The position numbers and the translations under genes are program-made. DNA of 11,679 nucleotides from Streptosporangiaceae bacterium. GTDB taxonomy: Bacteria; Actinomycetota; Actinomycetes; Streptosporangiales; Streptosporangiaceae. The stretch's first letter is position 1, and every line of letters begins with the position of its first letter. This document shows, in pieces, positions 1 to 6,572 of the stretch. The stretch covers positions 1-11,679 of the forward strand of contig JASIJN010000120.1 in NCBI GenBank assembly GCA_030050125.1, in the 5' to 3' direction. The notes under the pieces are model-generated. The model was not told where the DNA came from. It saw nothing but the letters and a program-made list of their open reading frames with translations, and ran no database searches.

Positions 1-405
1 CGAGATGTCGTGCGCGTCGCCGGGGATTCGCGGGTTGTAGGACACCTTGACCGTTGAACCGTCGGCCTGGAACTGATTCTGAGGGGGCGCGATGATCGTG
101 TGCATCCGGCCGCTCAGATCCGCGTATCTAATTACCGGCCGATAGCTGCAGTTGTCCTCCTCGGCGCAAAACTGGCCGGAGCCAACGACGGTTCCGGTCG
201 TCTGCCTTCCGCCAGGAATTGGCTCCAGCAGATCCTGGGAATGCTGCACGCTGAGCAATCCCCATACGCCGAGCGCCAGTATGAAGAGCGGGATACCCAC
301 AATTATCGCCAAGACGACATATAGGCTCCGCTTCTGCTTTTTCGTCCATGCCGAACGCCCCGATACGGATACTCCTTCATGCCGACGTGGTGTCAGCCGG
401 GTCAC
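1..405 (-). CDS. DUF3592-like membrane protein, C-terminus beyond the left edge
   Basis: Partial gene; 135 residues are visible and the frame is still open at base 1. The product starts with a short basic cytoplasmic stretch (WTKKQKR at about residues 20-26), then one hydrophobic helix at about 28-53, then an extracytoplasmic part. That part has the DUF3592 pattern: a TGTVVGSG segment (about 70-77), a pair of cysteines C80 and C86, a YRPVIRYAD strand (88-96), and a VKVSYNPRIPGDA strand (119-131) resembling the usual 'V.YdP..P..A' ending. DUF3592 proteins have no established function. I chose the GTG at 405 because its frame has no ATG nearby and it overlaps the upstream gene's stop as GTGA (402-405), which implies translational coupling. 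A GGAGG lies directly against the GTG, too close to be a good ribosome site. The family call is by pattern only. Confidence 0.6.
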   Translation of the reverse strand, partial: MTRLTPRRHEGVSVSGRSAWTKKQKRSLYVVLAIIVGIPLFILALGVWGLLSVQHSQDLLEPIPGGRQTTGTVVGSGQFCAEEDNCSYRPVIRYADLSGRMHTIIAPPQNQFQADGSTVKVSYNPRIPGDAHDIS

Positions 406-686
406 CTCCCGCGCCTGGGCTCGCCCTCGGAGGCCAGCGTGCTGGCCCGCTTCACCTGAGCTCGGTAAACAAGCCAGAGGCCGCTGACCCCCACAATCGC
501 AAAGATGCCCGCGACGATGAACGCGTAGGCCACCCGGTGCGGGTGCACGTCGAACCCGAGGGACCAGATCAGGATCGCCTCGCACGGCAGGAGCGGTACC
601 AGTCCGGCGATCAGAAAGATCCGCGCGCCGCGCTCGGCGTTCCTTCGGCTGGATGGCGGCCCTTTGGTCACGAGCGAACAGTACAT
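402..686 (-). CDS. small two-helix membrane protein, unknown function
   Basis: 94 residues from ATG 686. I do not recognise a family. Two hydrophobic helices are clear: about residues 23-45 (RIFLIAGLVPLLPCEAILIW) and about 53-75 (VAYAFIVAGIFAIVGVSGLW). A basic, polar tail (QVKRAS to EPRRGR) follows, consistent with a small inner-membrane hairpin protein with both ends in the cytoplasm. The stop overlaps the start of the next gene as GTGA, so the two membrane proteins are probably made and may act together. Neither start has a Shine-Dalgarno. An alternative GTG start at 671 lies 6 nt after TACTGT (683-678), the geometry of a leaderless transcript, and would give 89 residues. Support for this being a real gene comes from the helices, the coupling, and the lack of a better frame. 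Confidence 0.5.
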   Translation of the reverse strand: MYCSLVTKGPPSSRRNAERGARIFLIAGLVPLLPCEAILIWSLGFDVHPHRVAYAFIVAGIFAIVGVSGLWLVYRAQVKRASTLASEGEPRRGR

Positions 687-1046
687 GCGAAATTGTCGTG
701 CCAGTAGATGAGCATGGGCTGTTCACCTACATTGTTCCCCAGACGACTGGCGCCGGTTCGGCATCGGGCCACATATCGGTGCCGCGGAGATCACGGTCAG
801 GTTTGGCTGCCTCTACCGAAGGCTGCTCCTGCCTGCAAGCCTGTGTCATGGACCAACAGAAGACCAGGGAACCGGGCGTTCACGTCGCCGTTATTACCCG
901 GCTTCTTTGGCGGGGGTTGGCGTCTGGTTGGTTCTATACAGTCGAACAGACAGTTGAACAGTGCATGCGGATAGCTCGGTGCTCACCTCCGGAACCGGGC
1001 CTGCCGGGGCCACGATCGCTGCGCGGTCCTCGGGCCGCCGCCGCCG
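687..1046. other. 360-bp gap with no supportable gene
   Basis: Open frames cross this stretch on both strands, but their translations look like out-of-frame GC-rich sequence (arginine, proline and serine runs, no recognisable motif). The base composition is less GC-rich than the genes to the right. It lies between the 3' end of the ABC exporter operon and the 5' end of the small membrane-protein pair, both on the minus strand, so it should hold the exporter's terminator and the promoter of the pair. I see no clear hairpin-plus-T-tract terminator. The only striking structure is the 12-bp tandem repeat at 938-961. Confidence 0.5.
938..961. repeat. 12-bp tandem direct repeat, ACAGTCGAACAG / ACAGTTGAACAG
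   Basis: Two adjacent 12-bp units, 938-949 and 950-961, match at 11 of 12 positions. Read on the minus strand they are CTGTTCAACTGT followed by CTGTTCGACTGT. They sit about 85 bp downstream of the exporter operon's last stop codon and about 250 bp upstream of the small membrane-protein gene. Adjacent direct repeats with a unit near one helical turn can bind a regulator in tandem, but no gene nearby makes that obvious. The repeat itself is seen directly; any function is a guess. Confidence 0.6.
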
Positions 1047-1835
1047 TCAGGCGTCGCGCAGGCGGAGCAGCAGGCCGCCGAGCAGCAGGGCCCCGGCGGC
1101 CCACAGGGCGAGGACGCCGAGCCCCGGCCAGGGCCCGATCGGCAGGCTCTTCAGGTTCCTGGTGGCCTGGATGGCCAGCCCGGCGTTCATCGGGCTCCAC
1201 TGCTCGAGGCGGCGCTCCCAGATCGGGTCCAGGGCTCCTAGCTGGACGATCAGCGGAACGATGTAGATCAGGCCGAGCAGGAGCGCGATCGACGCGCCGG
1301 AGTCCCGCACCGCGGTGGCCAGCCCCAGGCTGAGCAGCCCGATCAGGGCCAGGTACAGCACCGAGCCGGCCGCCGCGCGCAGCGTCGAGCCGGCGCTCAG
1401 CGACAGCACCTCCGAGCCGTCCACGCCGGTGAAGCCGTTGCCGGGCAGGATGTACCGTCCGGCTATCAGCGACCAGGCCGCCGCGAAGGCCCCGGCGAAC
1501 AGCACCACGCCGGTGAGCACGATCGCCTTGGCGGCCAGGGCGGTGACCCGGCGCGGCACGGCGGTGAGCGTGATCCGGATCATGCCGCTGCTGTACTCGC
1601 TGGTCACCATCAGCGCCGCGAGGACCGCGACGACGGCCTGGCCCACCAGGACCCCGGTGAGGCTGAGCCTGGGCGTGTCGTAGCCGCACGAGGCCGGGCA
1701 CTTCTGCACCTCGACTTCGAGGATGCTGAAGCCCACGGTCACGACGATCAGGGTGAGCAGCAGCAATCCGGGGCTGGGCACCGTGCGCAGCTTCGTCCAC
1801 TCCGCGTGCACCGCGGTGTTTATCGTGAGCCTCAC
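1047..1835 (-). CDS. ABC-2 type transporter permease
   Basis: 262 residues; the third and last gene of the exporter operon, encoding a membrane subunit of an ABC-2 (DrrB-like) efflux system. The N-terminus has the family's cytoplasmic AEWTKLRTV segment (residues 11-19). About six hydrophobic segments follow: roughly 21-38, 61-78, 100-121, 152-176, 181-198 and 236-257. The motif TSEYSSGMIRITL (78-90) after the second helix is typical of these permeases and has a direct counterpart in the neighbouring permease (ITAEYRRGLIRTTF), so the two are diverged paralogues. An extracytoplasmic C46-C50 pair (CPASC) lies after helix 1. The start is GTG 1835, which overlaps the previous stop as GTGA (1832-1835) and has GGAGGG at 1845-1840. 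The longer upstream in-frame extension is antisense-like sequence inside the neighbouring permease and is rejected. The substrate cannot be told from sequence. Confidence 0.9.
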   Translation of the reverse strand: MRLTINTAVHAEWTKLRTVPSPGLLLLTLIVVTVGFSILEVEVQKCPASCGYDTPRLSLTGVLVGQAVVAVLAALMVTSEYSSGMIRITLTAVPRRVTALAAKAIVLTGVVLFAGAFAAAWSLIAGRYILPGNGFTGVDGSEVLSLSAGSTLRAAAGSVLYLALIGLLSLGLATAVRDSGASIALLLGLIYIVPLIVQLGALDPIWERRLEQWSPMNAGLAIQATRNLKSLPIGPWPGLGVLALWAAGALLLGGLLLRLRDA

Positions 1836-3469
1836 GCGTCCCTCCGGCGCAGCACGTAGACGGCGAGGCCGAGCGCGGCTACCGCCCAGACGCACGCCAC
1901 CAGGAACCCGTTCCACGGCGCCAGCGGGAAGCAGCCGTTGTACGGGTCGCAGGTGTGCATCACCTGCGAGTACTGCGGCGTGCCCTGCTGCAGGCCGAAC
2001 GCGGCCGCCGGGGTCAGCCGCAGCACCCAGTCGGCGGGACCCTGGGGCAGGATCGTGCCGAGGATCACCGGGACGATCAGCAGCACGACCACGGCCGTGA
2101 TCGCCCCGGCGCTGCGCCGCAGCACGACGCCCGCGGACAGGGCCAGGATCGCGGCGATCGCCAGCAGCGCCGCCGTGCCCACCACGATCTGCAGGCCGTG
2201 TCCGCTGGTCAGCGACCAGACCGGGTACACCGACGACACCCAGCCACCCGAGTTCAGCTTGCGCTCGGCGATCACCAGCGCGATCGCGGTCCCGATCAGC
2301 CCGGCCACGAACGTGACCGAACCGATCACGATGGCCTTCGCGGCCAGCACCCGGCCCCGCCGCGGGCTGGCCGCGAACGTGGTGCGGATCAGGCCCCGCC
2401 GGTACTCGGCGGTGATGAACAGCGCGCCCAGCGCGATCACCGCGAGCAGCCCGACGGCCGTGCCCTTGAGCACCGTCCCGAGCGGGTCGATGTTGGTCGC
2501 GTACGGTGCGATGTCGCCGCCGCGTCCGTGCAGCGTGTATCTGCCGCTGGCCTGGGTGAAGCGGTCCGGCGACGGCCCCGAGATGCCCTTGCATCCGTGC
2601 GGCGAGCAGCGCTGCGTGGTCGGGGGTGCACCAAGGCTGGTGACGCCGGGCTGGCCGGGGCCCGTCCCGAAGCCTATGTGCCCGGCGATCCAGGTCCCGC
2701 TGGGCCCGGTGCCGGTGAGGCTCACATGGTCGAAGACGGCGGTGCCCTGCGTGTCGATGGGAGCGAAGTCGTTGTTGGCGAACTGCTGACCACCCGCCAC
2801 GTACTGCGGCGAGGCGAGAAACATCCCGGCCTGCGCGTCGGAAGGGAACCCGGCCAGCGTGGCCGTGCCGATCGTCGTCCAGTGCGTGCCGTCCGCGGAG
2901 TCGTACCCGGTGATCACGTCGCCGGAACGGGTCAGCCGCAGCCACCGCGGTGAGCCCGGGGACACCGCGCCGGGCAGGCCCGCCGTGTCGTGGGTGTAGT
3001 TCCATTGCATCCGGACGCCGTGGCCGGGGGTGACCATGACCGCCGCGTAGGCCGAGCCCGCCGTGGTGCCCGCCTTGATGATGATCCCGGCCTTGGCCCA
3101 GGGCTGCGCGGTGTGCGTGCTGGTGCCGGGTCCCTGTCCCGGCACTTCGCCGTCCACCAGCGAGGTGACCCGGGCGGTGATGCTGCCGTTGCCGTCCAGA
3201 GCCTGGCGGGCGAGGTAGAAGCTGTCGGTGACGGCCTCACCGCCGGGACCGATGGCCACGGTCGGCCTGGCTGCAGGGTTCGACCTTCCGTTGGCGGCGG
3301 AGGCGATGACCGCCACGGCCAGCGCGGTCAGCAGCGCGGCGGAGATCACGGCGGTCACCCAGCCGCGCACGGTGCGGAACTTCGTCCACTCGGCCCGCAG
3401 CAGGTGCGGGAAGTCGTCGTGCCCCGGCCGCTGAGGTGACCGGTACGGCATGATCGCGGGAGAGCTCAT
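1832..3469 (-). CDS. ABC-2 permease with a large extracytoplasmic concanavalin/DUF1349-like domain
   Basis: 545 residues, about twice the usual permease length. After the cytoplasmic AEWTKFRTV segment (26-34) comes helix 1 (about 36-59), then roughly 270 residues predicted outside the cell, then five helices: about 335-353, 374-400, 425-449, 454-473 and 519-540. Residues about 82-250 look like a concanavalin-type DUF1349 domain: LDGNGSITARVTSL (91-104), PWAKAGIIIKAG (123-134), SAYAAVMVTPGHGVRMQW (139-156), WLRLTRSGDVITGYDSADGTHW (176-197), and a closing FDHVSLTG (246-253). A short segment with C288 and C293, and later C507 and C513, could form disulfides. The cytoplasmic loop ITAEYRRGLIRTTF (352-365) is the normal ABC-2 motif. 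The ATG at 3469 overlaps the ATPase stop as ATGA (3466-3469), with GGGAGG at 3482-3477. The inserted domain may bind a glycan or another ligand; that is inference. Confidence 0.88.
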   Translation of the reverse strand: MSSPAIMPYRSPQRPGHDDFPHLLRAEWTKFRTVRGWVTAVISAALLTALAVAVIASAANGRSNPAARPTVAIGPGGEAVTDSFYLARQALDGNGSITARVTSLVDGEVPGQGPGTSTHTAQPWAKAGIIIKAGTTAGSAYAAVMVTPGHGVRMQWNYTHDTAGLPGAVSPGSPRWLRLTRSGDVITGYDSADGTHWTTIGTATLAGFPSDAQAGMFLASPQYVAGGQQFANNDFAPIDTQGTAVFDHVSLTGTGPSGTWIAGHIGFGTGPGQPGVTSLGAPPTTQRCSPHGCKGISGPSPDRFTQASGRYTLHGRGGDIAPYATNIDPLGTVLKGTAVGLLAVIALGALFITAEYRRGLIRTTFAASPRRGRVLAAKAIVIGSVTFVAGLIGTAIALVIAERKLNSGGWVSSVYPVWSLTSGHGLQIVVGTAALLAIAAILALSAGVVLRRSAGAITAVVVLLIVPVILGTILPQGPADWVLRLTPAAAFGLQQGTPQYSQVMHTCDPYNGCFPLAPWNGFLVACVWAVAALGLAVYVLRRRDA

Positions 3470-4431
3470 CGCTCCGCCTCCCGTGCGCTCGCGGTGTCTG
3501 CCGATGACACCCCGGCGGGCGCGACGGCTCGGAACTCGACCGCGTCGCGGGTGAGCTCCATGTACGCCTCCTCGAGCGTGGCGCGATGCGCGGAGACCTC
3601 CGAGAACGGCACCCCGGCGCCGCCGAGCACGGCCACGACCCGCTGCGCCGACAGCCCGGAGACCGTCAGCGATTCCCGGTCGCTGGCCGCCACCGTCGCG
3701 CCCGCGCGGGTCAGCGCGGCCGTCGCCTCGGACCACGCGCTGGTGCGCAGCGAAACCCGGTCGCCCGAGGCGGCCGCGATCAGCGCGGCCACGGTGGTGT
3801 CGGCGATGACCTTGCCCCGGCCGACCACCACCAGGTGGTCGGCCGACCCCTCCAGCTCGGCCATCAGGTGACTGGACACCAGCACCGCCCGGCCCTCGTC
3901 GGCGAGCGATCGCAGGAACCCGCGCATCCAGACGATCCCCTCGGGGTCCATGCCGTTGAACGGCTCGTCGAACATCACCGCCGGCGGGTCGCCGAGCATC
4001 GCCGCGGCGATACCCAGCCGCTGTCGCATGCCCAGCGAGTAGCCGCCCGCCTTGCGCCGGGCCACCTTCTCCAGTCCGGCCTGCTCGATCACCTCGTCGA
4101 CCCGCCTGGCGGTCAGGCCCTGCGAGTGGGCCAGCCACAGCAGGTGACCGCGGGCGCTGCGGCTGGGCTGCAGCGCGGCCGCGTCCAGCAGCGACCCGAC
4201 GTGGCTCAGCGGGTGCCGCAGGCTCTGGTACCGCTTCCCGCCGATCAGCGCCTGGCCCCCGTCGGCCGCGTCCAGGCCGAGTATCACCCGCATCGTGGTG
4301 GACTTGCCCGCGCCGTTGGGGCCGACGAACCCGGTGACCTGGCCCGGCTCGACGGTGAACGTCATGCCGTCCAGCGCCACGGTCCGCCCGAACCGCTTGC
4401 GCAGCCCGCTGACTTCGATCATCGCGTTCAT
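3466..4431 (-). CDS. ABC transporter ATP-binding protein, exporter type
   Basis: 321 residues; the ATPase driving the two permeases encoded just downstream, with which it overlaps or is coupled. Walker A is GPNGAGKST (37-45), the signature is YSLGMRQRLGIA (131-142), Walker B is AVMFDEP (151-157) followed by FNGMDPEG, and the H-loop is SSH with H188. The Q-loop region reads VGSLLDAAAL (78-87) with no glutamine, the form usual in the actinobacterial/bacitracin-type exporter subfamily. Residues about 215-321 are the extra C-terminal region, ending with the LEEAYMELT helix typical of this group. I chose ATG 4431; ATG 4422 (MIEVSGL) is an equally plausible first methionine. Neither has a clear Shine-Dalgarno, but TACCGT ends 7 nt before 4431, fitting a leaderless transcript. 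The gene diverges from the sensor kinase, whose regulator probably controls it. Confidence 0.93.
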   Translation of the reverse strand: MNAMIEVSGLRKRFGRTVALDGMTFTVEPGQVTGFVGPNGAGKSTTMRVILGLDAADGGQALIGGKRYQSLRHPLSHVGSLLDAAALQPSRSARGHLLWLAHSQGLTARRVDEVIEQAGLEKVARRKAGGYSLGMRQRLGIAAAMLGDPPAVMFDEPFNGMDPEGIVWMRGFLRSLADEGRAVLVSSHLMAELEGSADHLVVVGRGKVIADTTVAALIAAASGDRVSLRTSAWSEATAALTRAGATVAASDRESLTVSGLSAQRVVAVLGGAGVPFSEVSAHRATLEEAYMELTRDAVEFRAVAPAGVSSADTASAREAER

Positions 4432-4547
4432 GCCAGCAACGGTAGGGACCAGGCGGCCGCCCGGTCGTCACGCCGGCGAGCCGTCTTCGCCGCCGCTGGG
4501 GCGGGGGAGGTCGCGCAGGCTCGTCCCCCGCACGGGGGACGGCAGGA
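4432..4547. promoter_or_regulatory. divergent control region between exporter operon and two-component system
   Basis: This 116-bp gap must carry promoters for both directions. It contains a perfect 7-bp inverted repeat GTCCCCC-GCAC-GGGGGAC (4523-4540). CACGGGGGAC recurs exactly at 4531-4540 and 4556-4565, and CGCAGGCTCG recurs exactly at 4514-4523 and 4565-4574. A related unit GGCAGGAATGCTCG sits between them at 4541-4554. The repeats extend into the first codons of the kinase frame if translation starts at 4548, which fits better with a start at GTG 4599. The likely binder is the LuxR-type response regulator encoded downstream, but this is inferred from position only. Confidence 0.5.
4439..4444 (-). 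promoter_or_regulatory. candidate -10 element of the exporter operon (TACCGT)
   Basis: On the minus strand TACCGT fits the TANNNT consensus and ends 7 nt before the ATG at 4431, where a leaderless transcript would need it. No clear -35 hexamer is seen at 17-18 nt. A TANNNT match arises easily by chance, so this rests on position and on the lack of a Shine-Dalgarno. Confidence 0.3.
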
Positions 4548-5852
4548 ATGCTCGCCACGGGGGACGCAGGCTCGCTGGCCAGCGAGGACAATGGCCTCGT
4601 GGACCGAGCAGCTGACTGGCGCCGCGAGCGCTCGGCCGGGCTGCGGCGGCTCACCTCCAGCCCGCATGCGCCGGCGGTGACGGCCGGGCTGCTCGGCGTG
4701 GCCGCCGCCGCCCAGGCGCTGGCCCAGCCCGGGGGCGCCGGCGGAACCTACGGCGGGGACCTGCAGGCGGTTCTCGTGCTGCTCGCCCTGTTCGGGACCG
4801 TCCCGCTCGGCTTGCTGTGGGCGTACCCGACGGCGGCGGCCCTGGCCGTGTCGGCCGCGTGCCTGCTGTCGCTCGCGGCCTTGCGCTTCCTGGCCGTCGC
4901 GGCCCTGATCGCGCAGCTTGCCGCGCTGTACCGGCTGGGCAGGAGCGGCTCGCAGCTGCTGGCCGCGGTCCTCACCGCGGCGTGGCTCGGGCTCGCGCTC
5001 ACGTTCCTCGCGCTGCCGCCCGCCGAGCCGCGAATCTCCTCGGCCAGGGTCCTCGCCGTGCTCCTGGTGGCGCTGGGCCCGGTGGCGGCCTGGGCCGGGG
5101 CCGCGCACCGGGCCCGGTTCGAGGTCGCCCAGCACCAGGCGGCCCGGCAGGTCATGGCCGGCTCCCTGATCGAGCACACCGCGCGCGGCGAGCGGGCCCG
5201 GGTCTCCCGCGAGCTGCACGACGTCGTCGCCCACCACATCTCGATGATCGCGGTGCAGGCGGAGACGGCCCGGCTGACCACGGCCGGGATGCCCGCCGCC
5301 GGGGCGCAGCGGCTGGCCGCGATCGGCGACACCGCCCGGGCCGCGCTCACCGAGATGCGGCGGCTGCTCGGCGTGCTGCGAGAGGACGTCAGGGGCGGCG
5401 TCGCCGACCGGCAGCCCCAGCCCGGCCTGCGCCAGTTGCATGACCTGCTCGACCAGGCACGCGAGGCCTCGGGGTCGGGCATCCGGCTCATCGTCGGCGG
5501 CGCCGTCGCGGCGCTGGACCCCGGCATCGAGCTGGCTGCCTACCGCATCGTGCAGGAGGCCCTCACCAACGCGCGCCGGCACGCGGAGGGCGCCGCCGTC
5601 GACGTCGAGCTGTACTACACCCCGGATGCCCTCCTGCTGCGCGTCCGCGACAACGGGCCGGGCCCTCCGGACCACGCCCGCCCGGCGGGCTCTGCCCACT
5701 CCCCCGGTGCGCCGCCGGGCGGCGGGCACGGGCTGCTCGGCATGCGGGAGCGCGCCGCCGCCGTCGGCGGTGAGCTACGGACCGGCGCCGCGAACTCCGG
5801 CGGGTTCGTGGTCGAGGCCCGGCTGCCCCTCGCCGCCGAGGCGGCGGCATGA
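4548..5852 (+). CDS. NarL-type sensor histidine kinase
   Basis: 434 residues from ATG 4548. A membrane sensor of about five hydrophobic helices (roughly 41-60, 73-92, 94-128, 137-156 and 166-186), with almost no extracytoplasmic loops, is joined to a HisKA_3 kinase. The dimerisation and phosphotransfer motif is RVSRELHDVVAHHISMI, phospho-acceptor H224. The ATPase domain has the N-box EALTNARRHA (N341), DNGPG (368-372) and GHGLLGMRER (393-402). The glycine- and proline-rich 371-392 linker between the last two is somewhat long. Such kinases autophosphorylate on histidine and pass phosphate to a LuxR-type partner, here encoded next with an ATGA overlap. GGGGGA at 4534-4539 serves ATG 4548. GTG 4599, with GAGGA at 4584-4588, is a real alternative because the repeats and palindrome run through the first 17 codons. 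A sensor without large outer loops suggests the signal comes from within the membrane or from the exporter. Confidence 0.9.
   Translation: MLATGDAGSLASEDNGLVDRAADWRRERSAGLRRLTSSPHAPAVTAGLLGVAAAAQALAQPGGAGGTYGGDLQAVLVLLALFGTVPLGLLWAYPTAAALAVSAACLLSLAALRFLAVAALIAQLAALYRLGRSGSQLLAAVLTAAWLGLALTFLALPPAEPRISSARVLAVLLVALGPVAAWAGAAHRARFEVAQHQAARQVMAGSLIEHTARGERARVSRELHDVVAHHISMIAVQAETARLTTAGMPAAGAQRLAAIGDTARAALTEMRRLLGVLREDVRGGVADRQPQPGLRQLHDLLDQAREASGSGIRLIVGGAVAALDPGIELAAYRIVQEALTNARRHAEGAAVDVELYYTPDALLLRVRDNGPGPPDHARPAGSAHSPGAPPGGGHGLLGMRERAAAVGGELRTGAANSGGFVVEARLPLAAEAAA
4571..4586. promoter_or_regulatory. perfect 16-bp palindrome, candidate operator
   Basis: CTCGCTGGCCAGCGAG is exactly self-complementary over 16 bases. 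It directly follows the repeat cluster at 4514-4574 and ends 12 bases before GTG 4599, the alternative kinase start. With that start it lies in the 5' leader and could be an operator or a short hairpin. With the upstream ATG 4548 it is inside codons 8-13. Confidence 0.4.
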
Positions 5853-6541
5853 CCACGCCGCTCCCGGTGATCAAGATCGTCGTTGCCGACGACCACCAGG
5901 TGGTCCGGGCCGGGTTCGCCGCGCTGCTCGACACCCAGCCCGACTTCACCGTGGTCGGCACCGCGCCCGACGGGGCCGAGGCCGTGCGGATCAGCCGGGA
6001 GCTGCGGCCCGACGTCGTCCTCATGGACGTGCGCATGCCCGCCATGGACGGCATCGAAGCCACCAGGCGGCTCACCGGGCCGGGCGGCAGCGCGCCGCGC
6101 GTGCTCATCCTCACCACCTTCGACCTGGACGAGTACGTCTACGACGCGCTGTGCGCCGGCGCCAGCGGCTTCCTGCTCAAGGACGTCACCGCGGAACGGC
6201 TCTTCGACGCGGTGCGGGTGATCGCCGCGGGCGAGGCCCTGCTCGCGCCGACCGTCACCCGCCGCCTCATCGGCGAGTTCACCCGGCTGCGTCCCCGGCC
6301 GAGCGACGGGCCGGGCACGGCGCTGGCGGCGCTCACCCCGCGCGAGACCGAGGTGCTCCGGCTGATCGCCGAGGGACTGTCCAACCCGGAGATCGCGGCC
6401 CGGCTGCTGGTCACCGAGGAGACCGTGAAGACCCACGTCAGCCGGGTGCTGGGCAAGCTCGGGCTGCGCGGCCGGGCGCAGGCGGTGGTCACGGCGTACG
6501 AGTCCGGGCTGGTCGTCCCGCGCTCCGGCGGAGCAGGCTAA
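5849..6541 (+). CDS. NarL/LuxR-family response regulator
   Basis: 230 residues; the partner of the upstream kinase, whose stop it overlaps as ATGA (5849-5852). The receiver domain (about 8-125) has the acidic pair D14-D15, phospho-acceptor D60 in VLMDVRMPAMDG, T89 in LILTTF, and K111 in FLLKD, so every residue needed for phosphorylation is present. A linker of about 35 residues leads to a LuxR-type helix-turn-helix (about 164-222: LTPRETEVLRLIAEGLSNPEIA, then VTEETVKTHVSRVLGKLGLRGRAQAV). Phosphorylated regulators of this type bind DNA as dimers. The obvious targets are the divergent exporter promoter and its own operon, where the repeat cluster lies. Length and domain order are normal. Confidence 0.95.
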   Translation: MTTPLPVIKIVVADDHQVVRAGFAALLDTQPDFTVVGTAPDGAEAVRISRELRPDVVLMDVRMPAMDGIEATRRLTGPGGSAPRVLILTTFDLDEYVYDALCAGASGFLLKDVTAERLFDAVRVIAAGEALLAPTVTRRLIGEFTRLRPRPSDGPGTALAALTPRETEVLRLIAEGLSNPEIAARLLVTEETVKTHVSRVLGKLGLRGRAQAVVTAYESGLVVPRSGGAG

Positions 6542-6562
6542 GTTGGGCCCGCGACGTCACCA

Positions 6563-6568
6563 GAGGAG
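6563..6568 (+). promoter_or_regulatory. Shine-Dalgarno GAGGAG fixing the start of the PPOX gene
   Basis: GAGGAG ends 4 nt before ATG 6573 and follows the response-regulator stop at 6541 by about 20 nt. It decides for ATG 6573 over the upstream in-frame TTG at 6543, which has no such site. Confidence 0.7.
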
Positions 6569-6572
6569 TGCC

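Noticed and set aside
942..957. resemblance to an actinobacterial SOS box (CGAAC...GTT)
   Set aside because: The spacer is 5 rather than 4 and the right half reads GTTGA rather than GTTCG; it is better explained as the junction of the 12-bp tandem repeat.
961..1046. possible terminator for the exporter operon
   Set aside because: Short CCGG-rich self-complementary pieces exist, but there is no long stem or T-tract; GC-rich DNA gives such pieces by chance.
653..1333. 226-residue plus-strand open frame
   Set aside because: Its translation turns into arginine/alanine/glycine/proline runs and its right part is antisense to the real permease gene; no motif.
934..1800. 288-residue minus-strand open frame
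   Set aside because: Out-of-frame shadow of the ABC-2 permease at 1047-1835, with low-complexity arginine-rich sequence.
1836..3005. N-terminal extension of the last permease, in frame up to 3005
   Set aside because: It lies wholly inside the neighbouring permease in another frame and reads as arginine-rich nonsense; GTG 1835 has a Shine-Dalgarno and a GTGA overlap.
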